Assembly (NCBI GenBank): GCA_002731275.1
Contig: PCBK01000164.1
Coordinates: 29,003-93,002, forward strand
Length of the DNA stretch: 64,000 nt
Direction: 5' to 3'
Source of the DNA: Deltaproteobacteria bacterium
Lineage (GTDB): Bacteria; Myxococcota_C; UBA6777
A model generated the notes under the pieces. That model was given only the letters and a program-made list of their open reading frames with translations. It ran no database searches and was not told the origin of the DNA. Shown in pieces: positions 44,001 through 52,789 of this stretch (position 1 is the stretch's first letter; each line of letters begins with the position of its first letter). The translations under genes and the position numbers were made by a program.

Positions 44001-46727
44001 CACGAAAAAGAATCGGTCAAAGAAGTTCGTCGTGCAGCGATCAAAGCCCTTCGCCGTCTGGCCCTCGCCTACGGTCGTCAGGATGAGATCCGTGAACACG
44101 TCGAGCGCACCTTCCGCGAAGATCCCGACCACTTGGTCGTCCAGGATACAGCCTCTGTCTACAGCCGTCTGTACGGTCAATCAGCAGGTCCCCTCTTGCT
44201 CGAAGCGTTGGAGAAACGCGACGAGCGTGAGCCCTGGAAGAAAGGTTTCGCTGGGATTGTCCGTTCACTCGGAAACACACGTTGGCCCGATGCGGGTCCC
44301 CGTCTGTATCCCCTGCTCGAAAAAGAACTCAACGCGGAGAGAACACACCTTCCACGTTTGATCTCTTTGATTCGCCCTGTCGGTCTCGCCTCTGGTGCAG
44401 ACGCCAAGGATATGTTGATCAACCTCGTCGACCGCAATGACCCGGCCTTCTCCTGGATCGCCGCGGATGTCATCGCGGAGCTTGGTGACCCATCATTTAT
44501 CCCTGATGTCGAACACATCCTCAACAGCAAACGCGCTGACAAGACACTCGAACCCAACCTCGAAGCGGCATTGCTCTTTACACTCGTCCGCCTCGGTGTC
44601 TGGGAACGCTTGAGTGAGTTTGTCAACATGGCACATGACGCTGAGCGCCCTGTCGCACGACGTCGTGCGCTCGGTATGATGCCTGGCCTGAAGGTCGGTC
44701 TCAGCAGTGTCGCGTTGCTTCAAGCGATGGACCCCAACCAGACCCCCAACGAGAAGCTCCGCGAAACTGCGGTCAACACGATGGGTCAAATGGCTGGACG
44801 TCTCGACGTCATCATTCAGGCGTTGCGCTGGCAAGCCAACTCCGATCCTCGCGCCAAAGTCCGCGAAGCCGCACAAAGTGCGCTGCGTAACATTAACTTC
44901 CAGGTACAAGAAGCGCTCTTTGAAGATGGACCTTCACGCCGCACAAGCAGTCCAATTGTCCACAAAGGTGAAGCGATTCACCCCGTCTTTAAAGATGTCT
45001 TCCAAAATGTCGGCGAACGAAAAGGCACACAGCGACGCATCGCGCAACCTGTTGTCCCCGTCCGCAAACCGACGAAGACCACAACAACCACGACCACGCC
45101 AGAGACCACAACAACCAAGAAGGCGACCAAAAAGCCGGCCAAAAAGAAAACACATCTCGACCTGCTCATCGCAGCGTTGGGCAAAAACGACCACAAAGGT
45201 GTTCGTCGTTTGCTCAACGACGATGCACAGGCTGAGCTGCAAAAACCTTTGTGGCAGGCATTCTCCGCCTGGGTCGATGCGCTTGATACCTTCCAAGAAG
45301 GTCACAAAGGTTGGGCATTCTCTCTCGGAAATCCCGGTGGAAATGCACAATACTGGCCCTTCTTGATCATGGATCGTCCGGTCAGTCGTCGTGAGTACCT
45401 TCACTTCTGTCAAGAGACAGGACGCTCCTTGCCAGAAGGCTGGAAGCCCGACGCCAAACAGCTCAAGTATCCCAACAATCCCGTCTCAGGTATCTCCTGG
45501 TGGGATGCCAAAGCCTACGCCGAGCATCATGGTTGGGAGCTGCCCACATACGAACAATTGCTCCTCTCTCACTCCCGTCCCGTCTTTGAGGTCTCCGGTG
45601 CGCCTGCACAATGGAGCGCTTCACATGAGTTTGGTGAGTGGAGCGAGACCAGCAACAAACGTCGTCGTCAGCTCATCCAGGCGTATCCCCCACCACACTC
45701 CGCTCGCTCATCATTTAAGCGAGAAGAGCGTGCATCGAAGCTGACCTTCCGTTGTGTCAAACAGCTCAACTGCAGCACAGACCTGATGCAACAGATCGTC
45801 GCGTGGCAGCTCCACCTGTACCTGCCTGACCTGCTCTACAGTTGTGCATTCAACGGTGAGCTGTCGATCCCCGCAAGCCTCGACAAAGAGTTGCGCGGTG
45901 TTCTTCGTCGTCCCAAGCTCAAGATCGTCTCTGCGGACCTCGTCCAGGTCGATGGTCAGGCTGAAGTCAAACGCGAAGAGACCAAACCCAAGAAGCCACC
46001 CAAGCCGAAAGTCACGTCGACAGATAAATTCTGGAAACGTCTCGACGCCGGGAACTGGAAGAAAGCCCTCAACATCCTACGCGCCGCACCCAAGGATCTC
46101 GATCCCAAGCTGCAGCGGTTGCGCGAGCCACTCGAAGCTCTCTGGAGTTGGTACGACGCACACGAAGATATGTTGTGGATCAATGGACAGTGGAATGGAA
46201 CCGCCAAAGAGCGACCCTTCTTGTTGCAAGAGAGGCTGATTACACGTGGAGACTATGCGGACTTCTGTAAAAAGAACGACGTCGCGCTTCCACGTAATCT
46301 TGGTCGCTCTGCGAAGAAAGTCTCCGAGCCACAATCCCCTGTTACAGGGATTACACTCTACGAGGCGAAGTTCTACGCAGACGCTAACAAGGCAGAAGTC
46401 CCGACGATTGAGTTCTTACAACGAGCCAACCAGACTGTCTCGCTCAACGCACATATGACAGAGTGGACAAGCTCTCCGTATCGACACAATCGCCAGCTTG
46501 TCCAGTGCTTTAGCTCTGGATACAACGCATCGAAGCGCAAGACATACCGCCTCGATGAACGTAAAGCGCCTGTGGGCTTCCGTTTGATGCAACCGCTGAC
46601 CAAAGAACAAGTCCCCGAGATCGTCATCACGCTTATCGGAGACCAACAAGGCGCGTCGATCAAACAACTGCCCGAGCGTTTCAACGAGAACCTCAAACAA
46701 CACCTCAACCAACTCCTCCAAGGCTAA
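41049..46727 (+). CDS. Giant membrane HEAT-repeat protein with two FGE-like domains
   Basis: 1892 residues. The first 290 hold about six membrane helices (YLLYCLLFGFVLFDIGF, WITIGLLIFLFVMGIL, LWLIIFGNIFLIFGV). A cytoplasmic region follows with HEAT-like repeats at about 520-1300 (IRAARALGRLGLSDI, LRQVVAQAVGELGDA, VRAAAADVLGAQSIEE). Next is a Thr/Lys linker (about 1342-1367). Then come two FGE-sulfatase-type domains at about 1415-1580 (NPVSGISWWDAKAYAEHHGW, ELPTYEQLL, LTFRCVKQ) and 1690-1860 (SPVTGITLYEAKFYA, APVGFRLMQP). The RGGSW-type core and the active Cys pair of formylglycine enzymes are not visible, so these look like binding modules. GTG start at 41049 with AAAGGAG upstream. Function unknown. 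Confidence 0.85.
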   Translation: MVDAVQDRNEVSSFPFKVIYLLYCLLFGFVLFDIGFDALTYFGVPILFFVFAMGFRRISEGDVPLTFGAFYGIGVTGAYMLYIEKFGQVWITIGLLIFLFVMGILGNVVYFLGERQKLSYLNGQISEEAMTMRKTEKMFPLWLIIFGNIFLIFGVTPLLWALLYDVTGTQLFWIQEAGPAWGFFEKSFELQPPMTLFSWFGYVLGNVNQSFLGVASLLGIEFSDKAIVPTGIGKGVVLVFRLGTISLALGAVKRYLDLRSTTQRLVVALGRSASELGQREEAHEGKISEIEDWRILDGRRHMWQIRLRQLLHLYPAQVDTIVNMLSGGGLLQIKLKSRGKDKYLVDYIRGELAELLEDPVLYANAPSVRYDVLRALLRILEKEEDLHPFIRRKATVTLAHLVRPHDRANLKERVYKCIDALCAEREAEFNEEPWRFMEEQRAVLAANYGLIKMGHLERMPKLLPALRQTGTVLQDDSHRYIEWMSEKLSTSISATLMSVQRMMEQAQHADQEIVPVLEELQMNLKQLKTKSETPYRKFAAYALAVCLKEEIKDPAVQAKIAKVLLACGARFAVPMAWKLFRSSELEVRELLLDAFISEGMEAPLVRYLETMLAKGSRNKQILSAWLLGRLPASDKNRSALCAKAADDESSTAVRWMALRSIAQLGHPDDLVALKAFDIPQEQERLWAAWSYACYRCGDANGLVSLVDVLATRHDDIPLREAAEEILTHGDPEEGPYASVMLDPEEKAAERVEASEHIVTRRSPLALLALGHVLNNGKKYPKKLRQNAAEDLGILGRSLHVDDIHALGNQHAPAEWAAPPLLHALEHDGDRLVRIRAARALGRLGLSDIRQKFEKILIDPDENAQLRQVVAQAVGELGDATWMSFLLERFPVEKSLQVKQGMVRALDLLGAEPEFFLQCLEDESNAKLLQLVLQSLAQRPLNEEERGRMLQFLGAGAKEVRAAAADVLGAQSIEEAIEPLCECIDHEKESVKEVRRAAIKALRRLALAYGRQDEIREHVERTFREDPDHLVVQDTASVYSRLYGQSAGPLLLEALEKRDEREPWKKGFAGIVRSLGNTRWPDAGPRLYPLLEKELNAERTHLPRLISLIRPVGLASGADAKDMLINLVDRNDPAFSWIAADVIAELGDPSFIPDVEHILNSKRADKTLEPNLEAALLFTLVRLGVWERLSEFVNMAHDAERPVARRRALGMMPGLKVGLSSVALLQAMDPNQTPNEKLRETAVNTMGQMAGRLDVIIQALRWQANSDPRAKVREAAQSALRNINFQVQEALFEDGPSRRTSSPIVHKGEAIHPVFKDVFQNVGERKGTQRRIAQPVVPVRKPTKTTTTTTTPETTTTKKATKKPAKKKTHLDLLIAALGKNDHKGVRRLLNDDAQAELQKPLWQAFSAWVDALDTFQEGHKGWAFSLGNPGGNAQYWPFLIMDRPVSRREYLHFCQETGRSLPEGWKPDAKQLKYPNNPVSGISWWDAKAYAEHHGWELPTYEQLLLSHSRPVFEVSGAPAQWSASHEFGEWSETSNKRRRQLIQAYPPPHSARSSFKREERASKLTFRCVKQLNCSTDLMQQIVAWQLHLYLPDLLYSCAFNGELSIPASLDKELRGVLRRPKLKIVSADLVQVDGQAEVKREETKPKKPPKPKVTSTDKFWKRLDAGNWKKALNILRAAPKDLDPKLQRLREPLEALWSWYDAHEDMLWINGQWNGTAKERPFLLQERLITRGDYADFCKKNDVALPRNLGRSAKKVSEPQSPVTGITLYEAKFYADANKAEVPTIEFLQRANQTVSLNAHMTEWTSSPYRHNRQLVQCFSSGYNASKRKTYRLDERKAPVGFRLMQPLTKEQVPEIVITLIGDQQGASIKQLPERFNENLKQHLNQLLQG

Positions 46728-46779
46728 GACTTTCTCCTCTCGCTCAGCTCTATCCCCTTCTCCACACCATACAAGCTCC

Positions 46780-46807
46780 CCACCCACAACATATGTGTTG
46801 TGGGTGG
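46780..46807. terminator. 12-bp perfect hairpin after the HEAT gene
   Basis: CCACCCACAACA-TATG-TGTTGTGGGTGG, 53 bp after the stop. The stem is strong but no T run follows, so it may be a factor-dependent or weak terminator, or an mRNA-stabilising end. Confidence 0.45.
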
Positions 46808-46869
46808 AATTGACGCCACCCTTCTCTTTTTGTAGTGTAGCTCTTACATTGGTTGAGGAAGGCGAGCAC

Positions 46870-47355
46870 ATGGTGCGCTCGTTGCACACGGAGAAGTTGA
46901 TGGATCGTTCTTCTGAGAGTCCGATTGTACGGACCATAAGGCAGTTCTTTTTATTTGGTATGATCGGCGGCAGTGGGATCTTTGTGGACATGGCGGTGAT
47001 TGTCTTGTGCCGTGAGTCTTGGGGGCTTGATGAGCGGATTGCAGCCATCCCGGCCTTTATCCTCGCCGTTACGTGGAATTACGAACTCAATCGCTTTATC
47101 ACCTTCAAAAAGGAGGTCGAGGAGGACGAGATTGGTCGTCAATCCTCCTACGTCGCCTTTGTCAGTGTGTGTGTCTTTGGTCTCCTCATACGTATCGTCG
47201 CGATGCACTTTATGATCCAGATCCTCGGGATGACCGCCGATCGCCACTTTATGTTCTCATGGCTGCGGCTCTCCTACATCGCGAGCATTGTCGGGATTGG
47301 GATCGCCTCTGTCTTCAACTTTGTCGGCAGTAAATTTTGGGCTTTCCGTGGTTAG
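46870..47355 (+). CDS. GtrA family membrane protein
   Basis: 161 residues with four membrane helices, the GtrA layout: first helix FFLFGMIGGSGIFVDMAVIV with Arg before and Asp inside, then WNYELNRFITFKKEV (the conserved W-NR-TF motif), and closing GSKFWAFRG. Members move or help flip polyprenyl-linked glucose and similar sugars, or act in polysaccharide synthesis. The ATG at 46870 has AAGG eight bases upstream; 25 codons further upstream are open but unlikely. No partner glycosyltransferase adjacent; the GT-C pair lies 17 kb away. Confidence 0.9.
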   Translation: MVRSLHTEKLMDRSSESPIVRTIRQFFLFGMIGGSGIFVDMAVIVLCRESWGLDERIAAIPAFILAVTWNYELNRFITFKKEVEEDEIGRQSSYVAFVSVCVFGLLIRIVAMHFMIQILGMTADRHFMFSWLRLSYIASIVGIGIASVFNFVGSKFWAFRG

Positions 47356-47389
47356 GTCGTCGGATGGAACAAAGGACGTACAACATCGA

Positions 47390-47410
47390 GGTCGGACACG
47401 AGGCCCGACC
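47390..47410. repeat. REP-like palindrome between convergent genes
   Basis: GGTCGG-N9-CCGACC, flanked on the right by CTAC and an A7 run. Read on the minus strand it is GTAGGGTCGGGCCTCGTGTC, the style of short GTAGGG palindromes scattered between genes in many bacteria. It may help terminate transcription from both sides. Confidence 0.4.
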
Positions 47411-47481
47411 CTACTGAAAAAAATGCAACATCATGCTCATGTGCTTACTTCGCGAGAGGACCACTGAGCCCCTGCCCTTCC

Positions 47482-48246
47482 TCAAAAGAAGAAGCGTAGA
47501 CCTGATTGGATCGAAAATCCAAAGGCTTCTTGACGTTCAACCGTCGCCAGACCAATCGCCATCCCCGTGGAGAATCCTGTCTCCAGGAAATACACCATCT
47601 TCGGCAAAAACAAAAACTCCACCCCGACTGAGAAGCTGACTCCAAAGACGGGCATCTTCGAAAAGTTTTCGACGAGTGGGTTGGTGTTGAGACCGTTAAA
47701 GAGTGGCCAAAAATCAAGCGCGACGGTCGCGTAATTGCGTAGGTATTTCACAGGACTTGGTAAGCGTATCAACATCCCCAACGAGAAGACGCTGAAGTTG
47801 ATCAGGCGATCTTCTTGCCAAGAGAACATCAGAGACCACCGAAAACGCAGAGCAAATGTCCTCGCGAGAGGAAGCGAACCGCCGACCCCCAATACAAAAT
47901 TCCCTCCCCAGCTACCAAGATGTGGCGCAAGAGACCAACCATTGCCCCACAAGGCTTTGCGTTGCCTTCTTCGTTTGCGTACGCCAGGTTTCTTCGCGGA
48001 GGAAGGTGTCACACGGCGCGATGGAGCTGATTTTACGGAGGCATCGGCCAACCAACGACCGCGAACAGCTTGCGCAGAGAGTGAATGGGGCCACCCGCTA
48101 CGTGCGTCTGTGTTGGGCTGAGCGCTCTCTTCTTGATGGTTTTGTTGTTGTGTGGGGTGTGTGTTCTTTGGTGGAGCGGCCCACGCCATTGTGGCGTAGC
48201 ACAGCGACAAGATACACGACAGCCAAAGAACCCTGAGCTTGCGCAA
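47482..48246 (-). CDS. Exported beta-barrel-like protein
   Basis: 254 residues. Signal peptide LRVLWLSCILSLCYATMAWA, then a low-complexity Gln/Ser/Arg-rich linker (about 25-100, ending VRKRRRQRK) and a beta-rich C-terminal part (FVLGVGGSLPLARTFALRF, INFSVFSLGMLIRLP, FSVGVEFLFLPKMVYF) ending in LRFFF, a typical last strand of an outer-membrane barrel with terminal Phe. TTG start at 48246 with GGGAG seven bases upstream. Divergent from the MopE lipoprotein gene. Role unknown. Confidence 0.7.
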   Translation of the reverse strand: MRKLRVLWLSCILSLCYATMAWAAPPKNTHPTQQQNHQEESAQPNTDARSGWPHSLSAQAVRGRWLADASVKSAPSRRVTPSSAKKPGVRKRRRQRKALWGNGWSLAPHLGSWGGNFVLGVGGSLPLARTFALRFRWSLMFSWQEDRLINFSVFSLGMLIRLPSPVKYLRNYATVALDFWPLFNGLNTNPLVENFSKMPVFGVSFSVGVEFLFLPKMVYFLETGFSTGMAIGLATVERQEAFGFSIQSGLRFFF

Positions 48247-48406
48247 TCACTTTCTCCCTGGTATCACGTGAGGTCGGCGCAAATATTGAGACAACAAGTC
48301 CCCCTTTACTGTCTCAAAAGAGAGGTGTTGTTTCTTTGCAGCTCGTTCTATTGTACTCCAAAGCACACCACAAACAAGTCGAACACAATATACAGCCCTC
48401 ACACAG

Positions 48407-48427
48407 CGTGCTCTTCCGAAGAGCACG
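48407..48427. promoter_or_regulatory. 9-bp inverted repeat in divergent region
   Basis: CGTGCTCTT-CCG-AAGAGCACG lies about 85 bp before the MopE lipoprotein start. No T run follows. Its position in a divergent promoter region fits an operator. Confidence 0.35.
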
Positions 48428-48429
48428 AA

Positions 48430-48449
48430 CACTTTTTCGGCTTTCATCT
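48430..48449 (+). promoter_or_regulatory. Leader element shared with the downstream paralog
   Basis: CACTTTTTCGGCTTTCATCT differs by one base from 50947-50966 upstream of the paralog at 51019. Both stand 52-63 bp before the ATG. Outside it the two leaders differ, so it is likely a conserved promoter or leader element. Confidence 0.5.
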
Positions 48450-48512
48450 GGCGTGGATCTCATGTACTTTGAGGATGAGCTAAAAAGTCTGGAGTGGATA
48501 AAGGAAAAACGT

Positions 48513-50894
48513 ATGCTTCCAAGCAAAAAATACTTACGACACCTGCTGATTTTTGGGATGATTCTACCTGCCATTGCGTGTGTGATCCCTGGCACACCAA
48601 GTCTCGAAGGTTGGCTTTGTGATAAAGATTCAGATTGTCTGTACAATATGAAGTGTTGTCCAGATCTCGACGGAAAAAGGGGCAATATCTGCCTGCCTGA
48701 GTGTAAAGAGTGTATCCCTCTCACAGAGCGCCCTTGTTACGATGATGACAAACGCGACAAACTCAACAAAGGGATCTGTCAGGCCGGTAAAGAGCTCTGC
48801 CTCGAAGATTCGACATGGTCAGGTGCCTGCCAAAAAGCCGTCTATCCAAAAGATGAGACATGTAACGGCAAAGATGACGACTGCAACGGCAAAGTCGATG
48901 ACGGTGTCGCTGGCTGTGAGTGTGGTCCTGTTGGTGCCACAAAAGAATGCTACTCAGGCGATCCGAGCAACGCAGGCAAGGGGATCTGCACAAAGGGCAC
49001 ACAGACTTGTGAATCCGACTTTACTTGGGGCGCTTGCAAAGACGATGTCCAACCAGAAACTGAGATCTGCAATGGCAAAGACGACGACTGTGACGGACAA
49101 ACAGACGAAGATCTCGAAAAGACTTGTCAGGGAAATTGTGGAAAACCTGGTGTGATCGAATGCAAAGACGGAAAAGAGACTACGTGTAGCACGGACGCCC
49201 AGCCTGAAGAGTGCAACGGGAAAGATGATGACTGTGACGGAAAGACTGACAATGTAAAAGGTTCGAGTGCACCGTTGACACAAGATTGTCCCTACTCAGG
49301 TCCAACAAGTACCATCAACAAAGGTATCTGCAAGGCCGGAAAGAAGACCTGTACCAACGCACAATGGACTGCATGTGAAGGCGAAATCACACCCCAACGA
49401 CAAGATTGTAGCAACGGCAAAGACAACGATTGTGACGGAAAAGTCGATACAAATTGTGTCTGCCCCATTACCTGCGCGGTCGATCCCGACTGCCAGATCG
49501 CCGAGTGCGGTACGAGACGTTACTGTATCAACCAAACATGCCAAAACTCCAACTGCCCGACGACCTGCTTTGATGACGCTGATTGCTCCATCGCTGGGTG
49601 TGGGGTTCGCGACAAATGCCTCGATGGAAAATGCGAGTCACTCGTCTGTCCTTCGAGCTGCAAGACCAACATTGACTGCTCATCCAGCTCTTGTGGAAGC
49701 AAGACGACGTGTGTCAATGGGATGTGTTCCAATACAAATGTATGCCCAGGTTCATGTACCAGCAGTACGGATTGTGCGGTGAGCGCGTGTGGCTCACGGA
49801 CGCGTTGCCAAAATGGTGTTTGCATTACACCTTCGTCTTCATGTCCTGTCTCTTGCTCGACCTCAATCAACTGTACTCCCTGTGGTTCCGGGTATAGCTG
49901 TCGTTCTGGATTTTGTCTCAACCCGAGCATTTGCCCTTCGAGCTGCGTCAGCACTGGACAATGCATCAACGTCTCGGCGTGTGGCTCGCGACGCGCGTGT
50001 ATCAGTGGTCGATGTGTCGATCCATCAGGCACATGTCCTAGCACTTGTACGAGCAGCGCCAGCTGTGCAGTCGCGGCTTGTGGTAGCCGGACAACGTGTA
50101 TCAATGGAACATGTCAGACCTCAAGTGGCGGAAGCTGTCCATCGAGCTGTGCAAACAGTTCAACGTGTACAGCGAGCGCATGCGGAACAAAAACACGATG
50201 TGTTTCAGGTCGGTGTGTCGATCCAAATGTCTGCGTCTCTTCATGTACGTCCAGTGTGCAATGCAGTGTTGGTTGTGGGCTTAAACGCACGTGTGTCGGT
50301 GGTCAATGCCAACAATCTTCTAGTTGTCCAGCATCTTGCTGGGTGGATGAGGAGTGCAATGTCTCTGGGTGTGGGGCCAAAAAGCAATGTATTGGTGGAC
50401 GCTGTTCCGATCCGAGCCTCTGCGCGTCTTCTTGTACGAGTAACGCGGACTGTGTCTCCAATGAGTGTGGGGCCAGAAAAGCCTGCATCAATGGGACCTG
50501 TCAGGTGCCGGCCTGCCCTTCCTCTTGTGTGACTGACGCAGAATGCTCGAACGCCAACTGTGGTGATAAGATGAGCTGCGTCGCAGGCTCATGCGCTCAA
50601 CCCTCTGGAAAGATCGAGTACATCGCTTGTGTTCCAGGCGCGAGTACGTGTCCAACAGGCTACAACTGTACGCCTACCTCTTACAACGCGAGCAACAAAA
50701 AATTCCGTTGTTTGAAGGACTGTACAAGCGGCAGTTGTCCTTCGGGATATGACTGCCTGTACGCAGGAGGACAACCCTCTCTCGCAGGGAGCAAGTCTTG
50801 CTTCTTTGCGTGTGGTACGTCTCCTAATACATGCCCCTCGATCGATAGCGCCCTCTATTGTAGTGGTTCAAGGGTCGTCTGTATCGATCGCTGA
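48513..50894 (+). CDS. MopE-repeat Cys-rich lipoprotein (long paralog)
   Basis: 793 residues. Lipobox LPAIAC places the lipid Cys at 23. After an opening Cys domain (CDKDSDCLYNMKCCPDLDG) come four MopE loops (CNGKDDDCNGKVDD, CNGKDDDCDGQTDE, CNGKDDDCDGKTDN, SNGKDNDCDGKVDT). Some dozen modules CPSSCxxxxxCxxxACGSRxxCxxGxC follow, and a closing CPTGYNCTPT domain. Over 100 Cys in total suggests a disulfide-rich, protease-resistant surface stalk; the DxDxDG-like loops should bind metal. The ATG at 48513 has AAGGA upstream. Same N-terminal 200 residues as the next gene, so a tandem duplicate. Confidence 0.85.
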   Translation: MLPSKKYLRHLLIFGMILPAIACVIPGTPSLEGWLCDKDSDCLYNMKCCPDLDGKRGNICLPECKECIPLTERPCYDDDKRDKLNKGICQAGKELCLEDSTWSGACQKAVYPKDETCNGKDDDCNGKVDDGVAGCECGPVGATKECYSGDPSNAGKGICTKGTQTCESDFTWGACKDDVQPETEICNGKDDDCDGQTDEDLEKTCQGNCGKPGVIECKDGKETTCSTDAQPEECNGKDDDCDGKTDNVKGSSAPLTQDCPYSGPTSTINKGICKAGKKTCTNAQWTACEGEITPQRQDCSNGKDNDCDGKVDTNCVCPITCAVDPDCQIAECGTRRYCINQTCQNSNCPTTCFDDADCSIAGCGVRDKCLDGKCESLVCPSSCKTNIDCSSSSCGSKTTCVNGMCSNTNVCPGSCTSSTDCAVSACGSRTRCQNGVCITPSSSCPVSCSTSINCTPCGSGYSCRSGFCLNPSICPSSCVSTGQCINVSACGSRRACISGRCVDPSGTCPSTCTSSASCAVAACGSRTTCINGTCQTSSGGSCPSSCANSSTCTASACGTKTRCVSGRCVDPNVCVSSCTSSVQCSVGCGLKRTCVGGQCQQSSSCPASCWVDEECNVSGCGAKKQCIGGRCSDPSLCASSCTSNADCVSNECGARKACINGTCQVPACPSSCVTDAECSNANCGDKMSCVAGSCAQPSGKIEYIACVPGASTCPTGYNCTPTSYNASNKKFRCLKDCTSGSCPSGYDCLYAGGQPSLAGSKSCFFACGTSPNTCPSIDSALYCSGSRVVCIDR

Positions 50895-50946
50895 ACCTCG
50901 TGATTCGTACCTTCCACTTCCCTCCCCTTACAACCTCATGGTTCAT

Positions 50947-50966
50947 CACTTTTTTGGCTTTCATCT
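50947..50966 (+). promoter_or_regulatory. Leader element, second copy
   Basis: CACTTTTTTGGCTTTCATCT, one mismatch to 48430-48449. It lies 52 bp before the ATG at 51019. Confidence 0.5.
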
Positions 50967-51018
50967 CAGTCGAGTATCGGGTATTTTGAGATGTATTGCG
51001 AAAAGAAGGAAAAAGTGA

Positions 51019-51918
51019 ATGCTCCCATACAAAAGATACCTACAGCGTCTGTTGATGTTCGCCGTCTTTCTCTCTATGTCAGCTTGTGTTGTTCCTGCAA
51101 GCCCCCTCTTACAGGACTGGCCCTGTGAAAAGGACAGTGATTGCCCCTTTTCCGTTAAGTGTTGCCCTGGCATCGACGGGGCGACTGCTGGCAAAACATG
51201 TCAAACTGAATGCAAAGAGTGCAACAGTGGAGACAGGCAACCGTGCTACGACGAAGGACTAAAAGACACTCTCGACAAGGGGATCTGTAAAGTAGGCACG
51301 CAAATCTGTCTGGAGGATGGGACGTGGGCTGACTGTCAACAAGCTGTGTACCCCAGAAAAGAAGTCTGTAACGGTAAAGATGACGACTGTGATGGCAAAA
51401 TTGATGATGGTGTCACTCCTTGTGAGTGCCATAAAAACAAGGCGACACAGGAATGTTACACAGGCGATTCAAGTAATGCAGGTAAGGGGATCTGCACAAA
51501 AGGCACACAGACATGTCAATCCGACTTTACCTGGAGCGCTTGCAAAGGCGATGTCCAACCGCAAACCGAGAGCTGTAATGGTAAAGATGACGACTGTGAC
51601 GGAGAAACGGATGAGGGCTGCCAATGTCCCAGTGGATGCAATGCGGATAAAGACTGTGTTGTGGCTGCGTGTGGAACAAAAACATCCTGTGTCAATGGTT
51701 CCTGCTCGGAACCGGAGACCAATCAATGTGTCCAACAAGCCTGCAAAATCTCATTGCAATGCTATACAGAGCAATCCTGCTTTGATCAAAACAAAATACG
51801 TTGTGTGAATGAAGTCTGTATCGCTTGTAAGGTCTCTTGCACGACAGATGAAGTCTGTAGAGTTTGCGGTCTAAACGCGATCTGCCAGGCCGGGAAATGT
51901 ATTGGGAAGCCCAAGTGA
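51019..51918 (+). CDS. MopE-repeat Cys-rich lipoprotein (short paralog)
   Basis: 299 residues. Lipobox SMSAC, Cys23, exactly the position in the upstream paralog. It has the same opening domain (CEKDSDCPFSVKCCPGIDG), two MopE loops (CNGKDDDCDGKIDD, CNGKDDDCDGETDE) and one CPSGCNADKDC...ACGTKTSC module, then a different short Cys-rich end (KISLQCYTEQSC, CTTDEVCRVCGLNAIC). It therefore equals the front of the long paralog with most modules lost or never gained. GAAGGA lies nine bases before the ATG. Confidence 0.85.
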   Translation: MLPYKRYLQRLLMFAVFLSMSACVVPASPLLQDWPCEKDSDCPFSVKCCPGIDGATAGKTCQTECKECNSGDRQPCYDEGLKDTLDKGICKVGTQICLEDGTWADCQQAVYPRKEVCNGKDDDCDGKIDDGVTPCECHKNKATQECYTGDSSNAGKGICTKGTQTCQSDFTWSACKGDVQPQTESCNGKDDDCDGETDEGCQCPSGCNADKDCVVAACGTKTSCVNGSCSEPETNQCVQQACKISLQCYTEQSCFDQNKIRCVNEVCIACKVSCTTDEVCRVCGLNAICQAGKCIGKPK

Positions 51919-51946
51919 GCGCCCACACCGAGAAGGACAACAAAAC

Positions 51947-52738
51947 CTACTGGCTGTGGAGGGTGTTTCCCCTATTGCGTCTCAGGCAACGTCTGCATAA
52001 TCTTCCACCCATCTGGAGCAGAGCCCTGTTGCTTCCGTGTGCATCGTACATCACACACCGCCGCTCATTACAATGTTTGTATCCCAACACATGACCGATT
52101 TCGTGTAGCGCGAGTTGTATCCACATCCGCCTCTTGTGCATCCTCAACAGCGGCACATCCAGTATCTTTCGACTCGAAATGATCGCGGCAGGACCACCAT
52201 AATCAGCCAGTCCCATGACCGGGTGTAAGATGCCCTTCTCCTGTGTTGAGAGCAATTCTTCGTTGGAGACAGCCAACACCAAAGAAGTCCGTGGAAGGCG
52301 CTTTTTGGCCAGCCAAGACAAGAGCGGCTCTGTCTGCCACGCGACCTGCTTTTGTTGTGTCCACTCCACCGCCATATGTGCAGGGATATCTCGACGACGT
52401 AGTGTGTGCTCGTAGAGTGAGATGGACATCCGCTTGGGCAGCGCCTCCTTGAGTCGTTTCAGCTCCCAAGTCGGCGCTCCTTTTCCGAGCCAGACGAGCG
52501 TGACGTGGACATGTGTGTTTTGGAATCCTGCGGTCAGCGCGACGCTCTTCTTTTTGGAGCCAAATGAATAGACGAAACGTGTTGGTTTCGATGAGATCGT
52601 CTCTTTGGGGTGTGAGTGGATGCGGTCTTGTTGCGCACGTTTGTCTGCCGAGGGCGTCCCCCAATACCAAAGTCCACCCACCCACCCCACAAAGAACAAC
52701 ACTCCCCACAAGACTTCCCAATGCTTTTTGCCATTCAT
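51947..52738 (-). CDS. Archaemetzincin-like zinc metalloprotease, membrane-anchored
   Basis: 263 residues. One N-terminal membrane segment (VLWGVLFFVGWVGGLWYW) is followed by a domain with the metzincin zinc site HEIGHVLGYKHC (His212, Glu213, His216, His222) and then the archaemetzincin mark: Cys223, CVM (Cys228 to Met230) and a later CRRC (248-251), which bind a second zinc. So it should be a metal protease acting outside or at the membrane, unlike most cytoplasmic family members. The ATG at 52738 has GGAG about eight bases upstream; ATG at 52744 is too close. It follows the MopE/WD40 lipoprotein gene by 51 bp on the same strand. Substrate unknown. Confidence 0.8.
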   Translation of the reverse strand: MNGKKHWEVLWGVLFFVGWVGGLWYWGTPSADKRAQQDRIHSHPKETISSKPTRFVYSFGSKKKSVALTAGFQNTHVHVTLVWLGKGAPTWELKRLKEALPKRMSISLYEHTLRRRDIPAHMAVEWTQQKQVAWQTEPLLSWLAKKRLPRTSLVLAVSNEELLSTQEKGILHPVMGLADYGGPAAIISSRKILDVPLLRMHKRRMWIQLALHEIGHVLGYKHCNERRCVMYDAHGSNRALLQMGGRLCRRCLRRNRGNTLHSQ

Positions 52739-52789
52739 ATCCATCTCTCCACCCTGGAGCCTCGAAGAGAAGGACTTCCTGGAGCAGGC

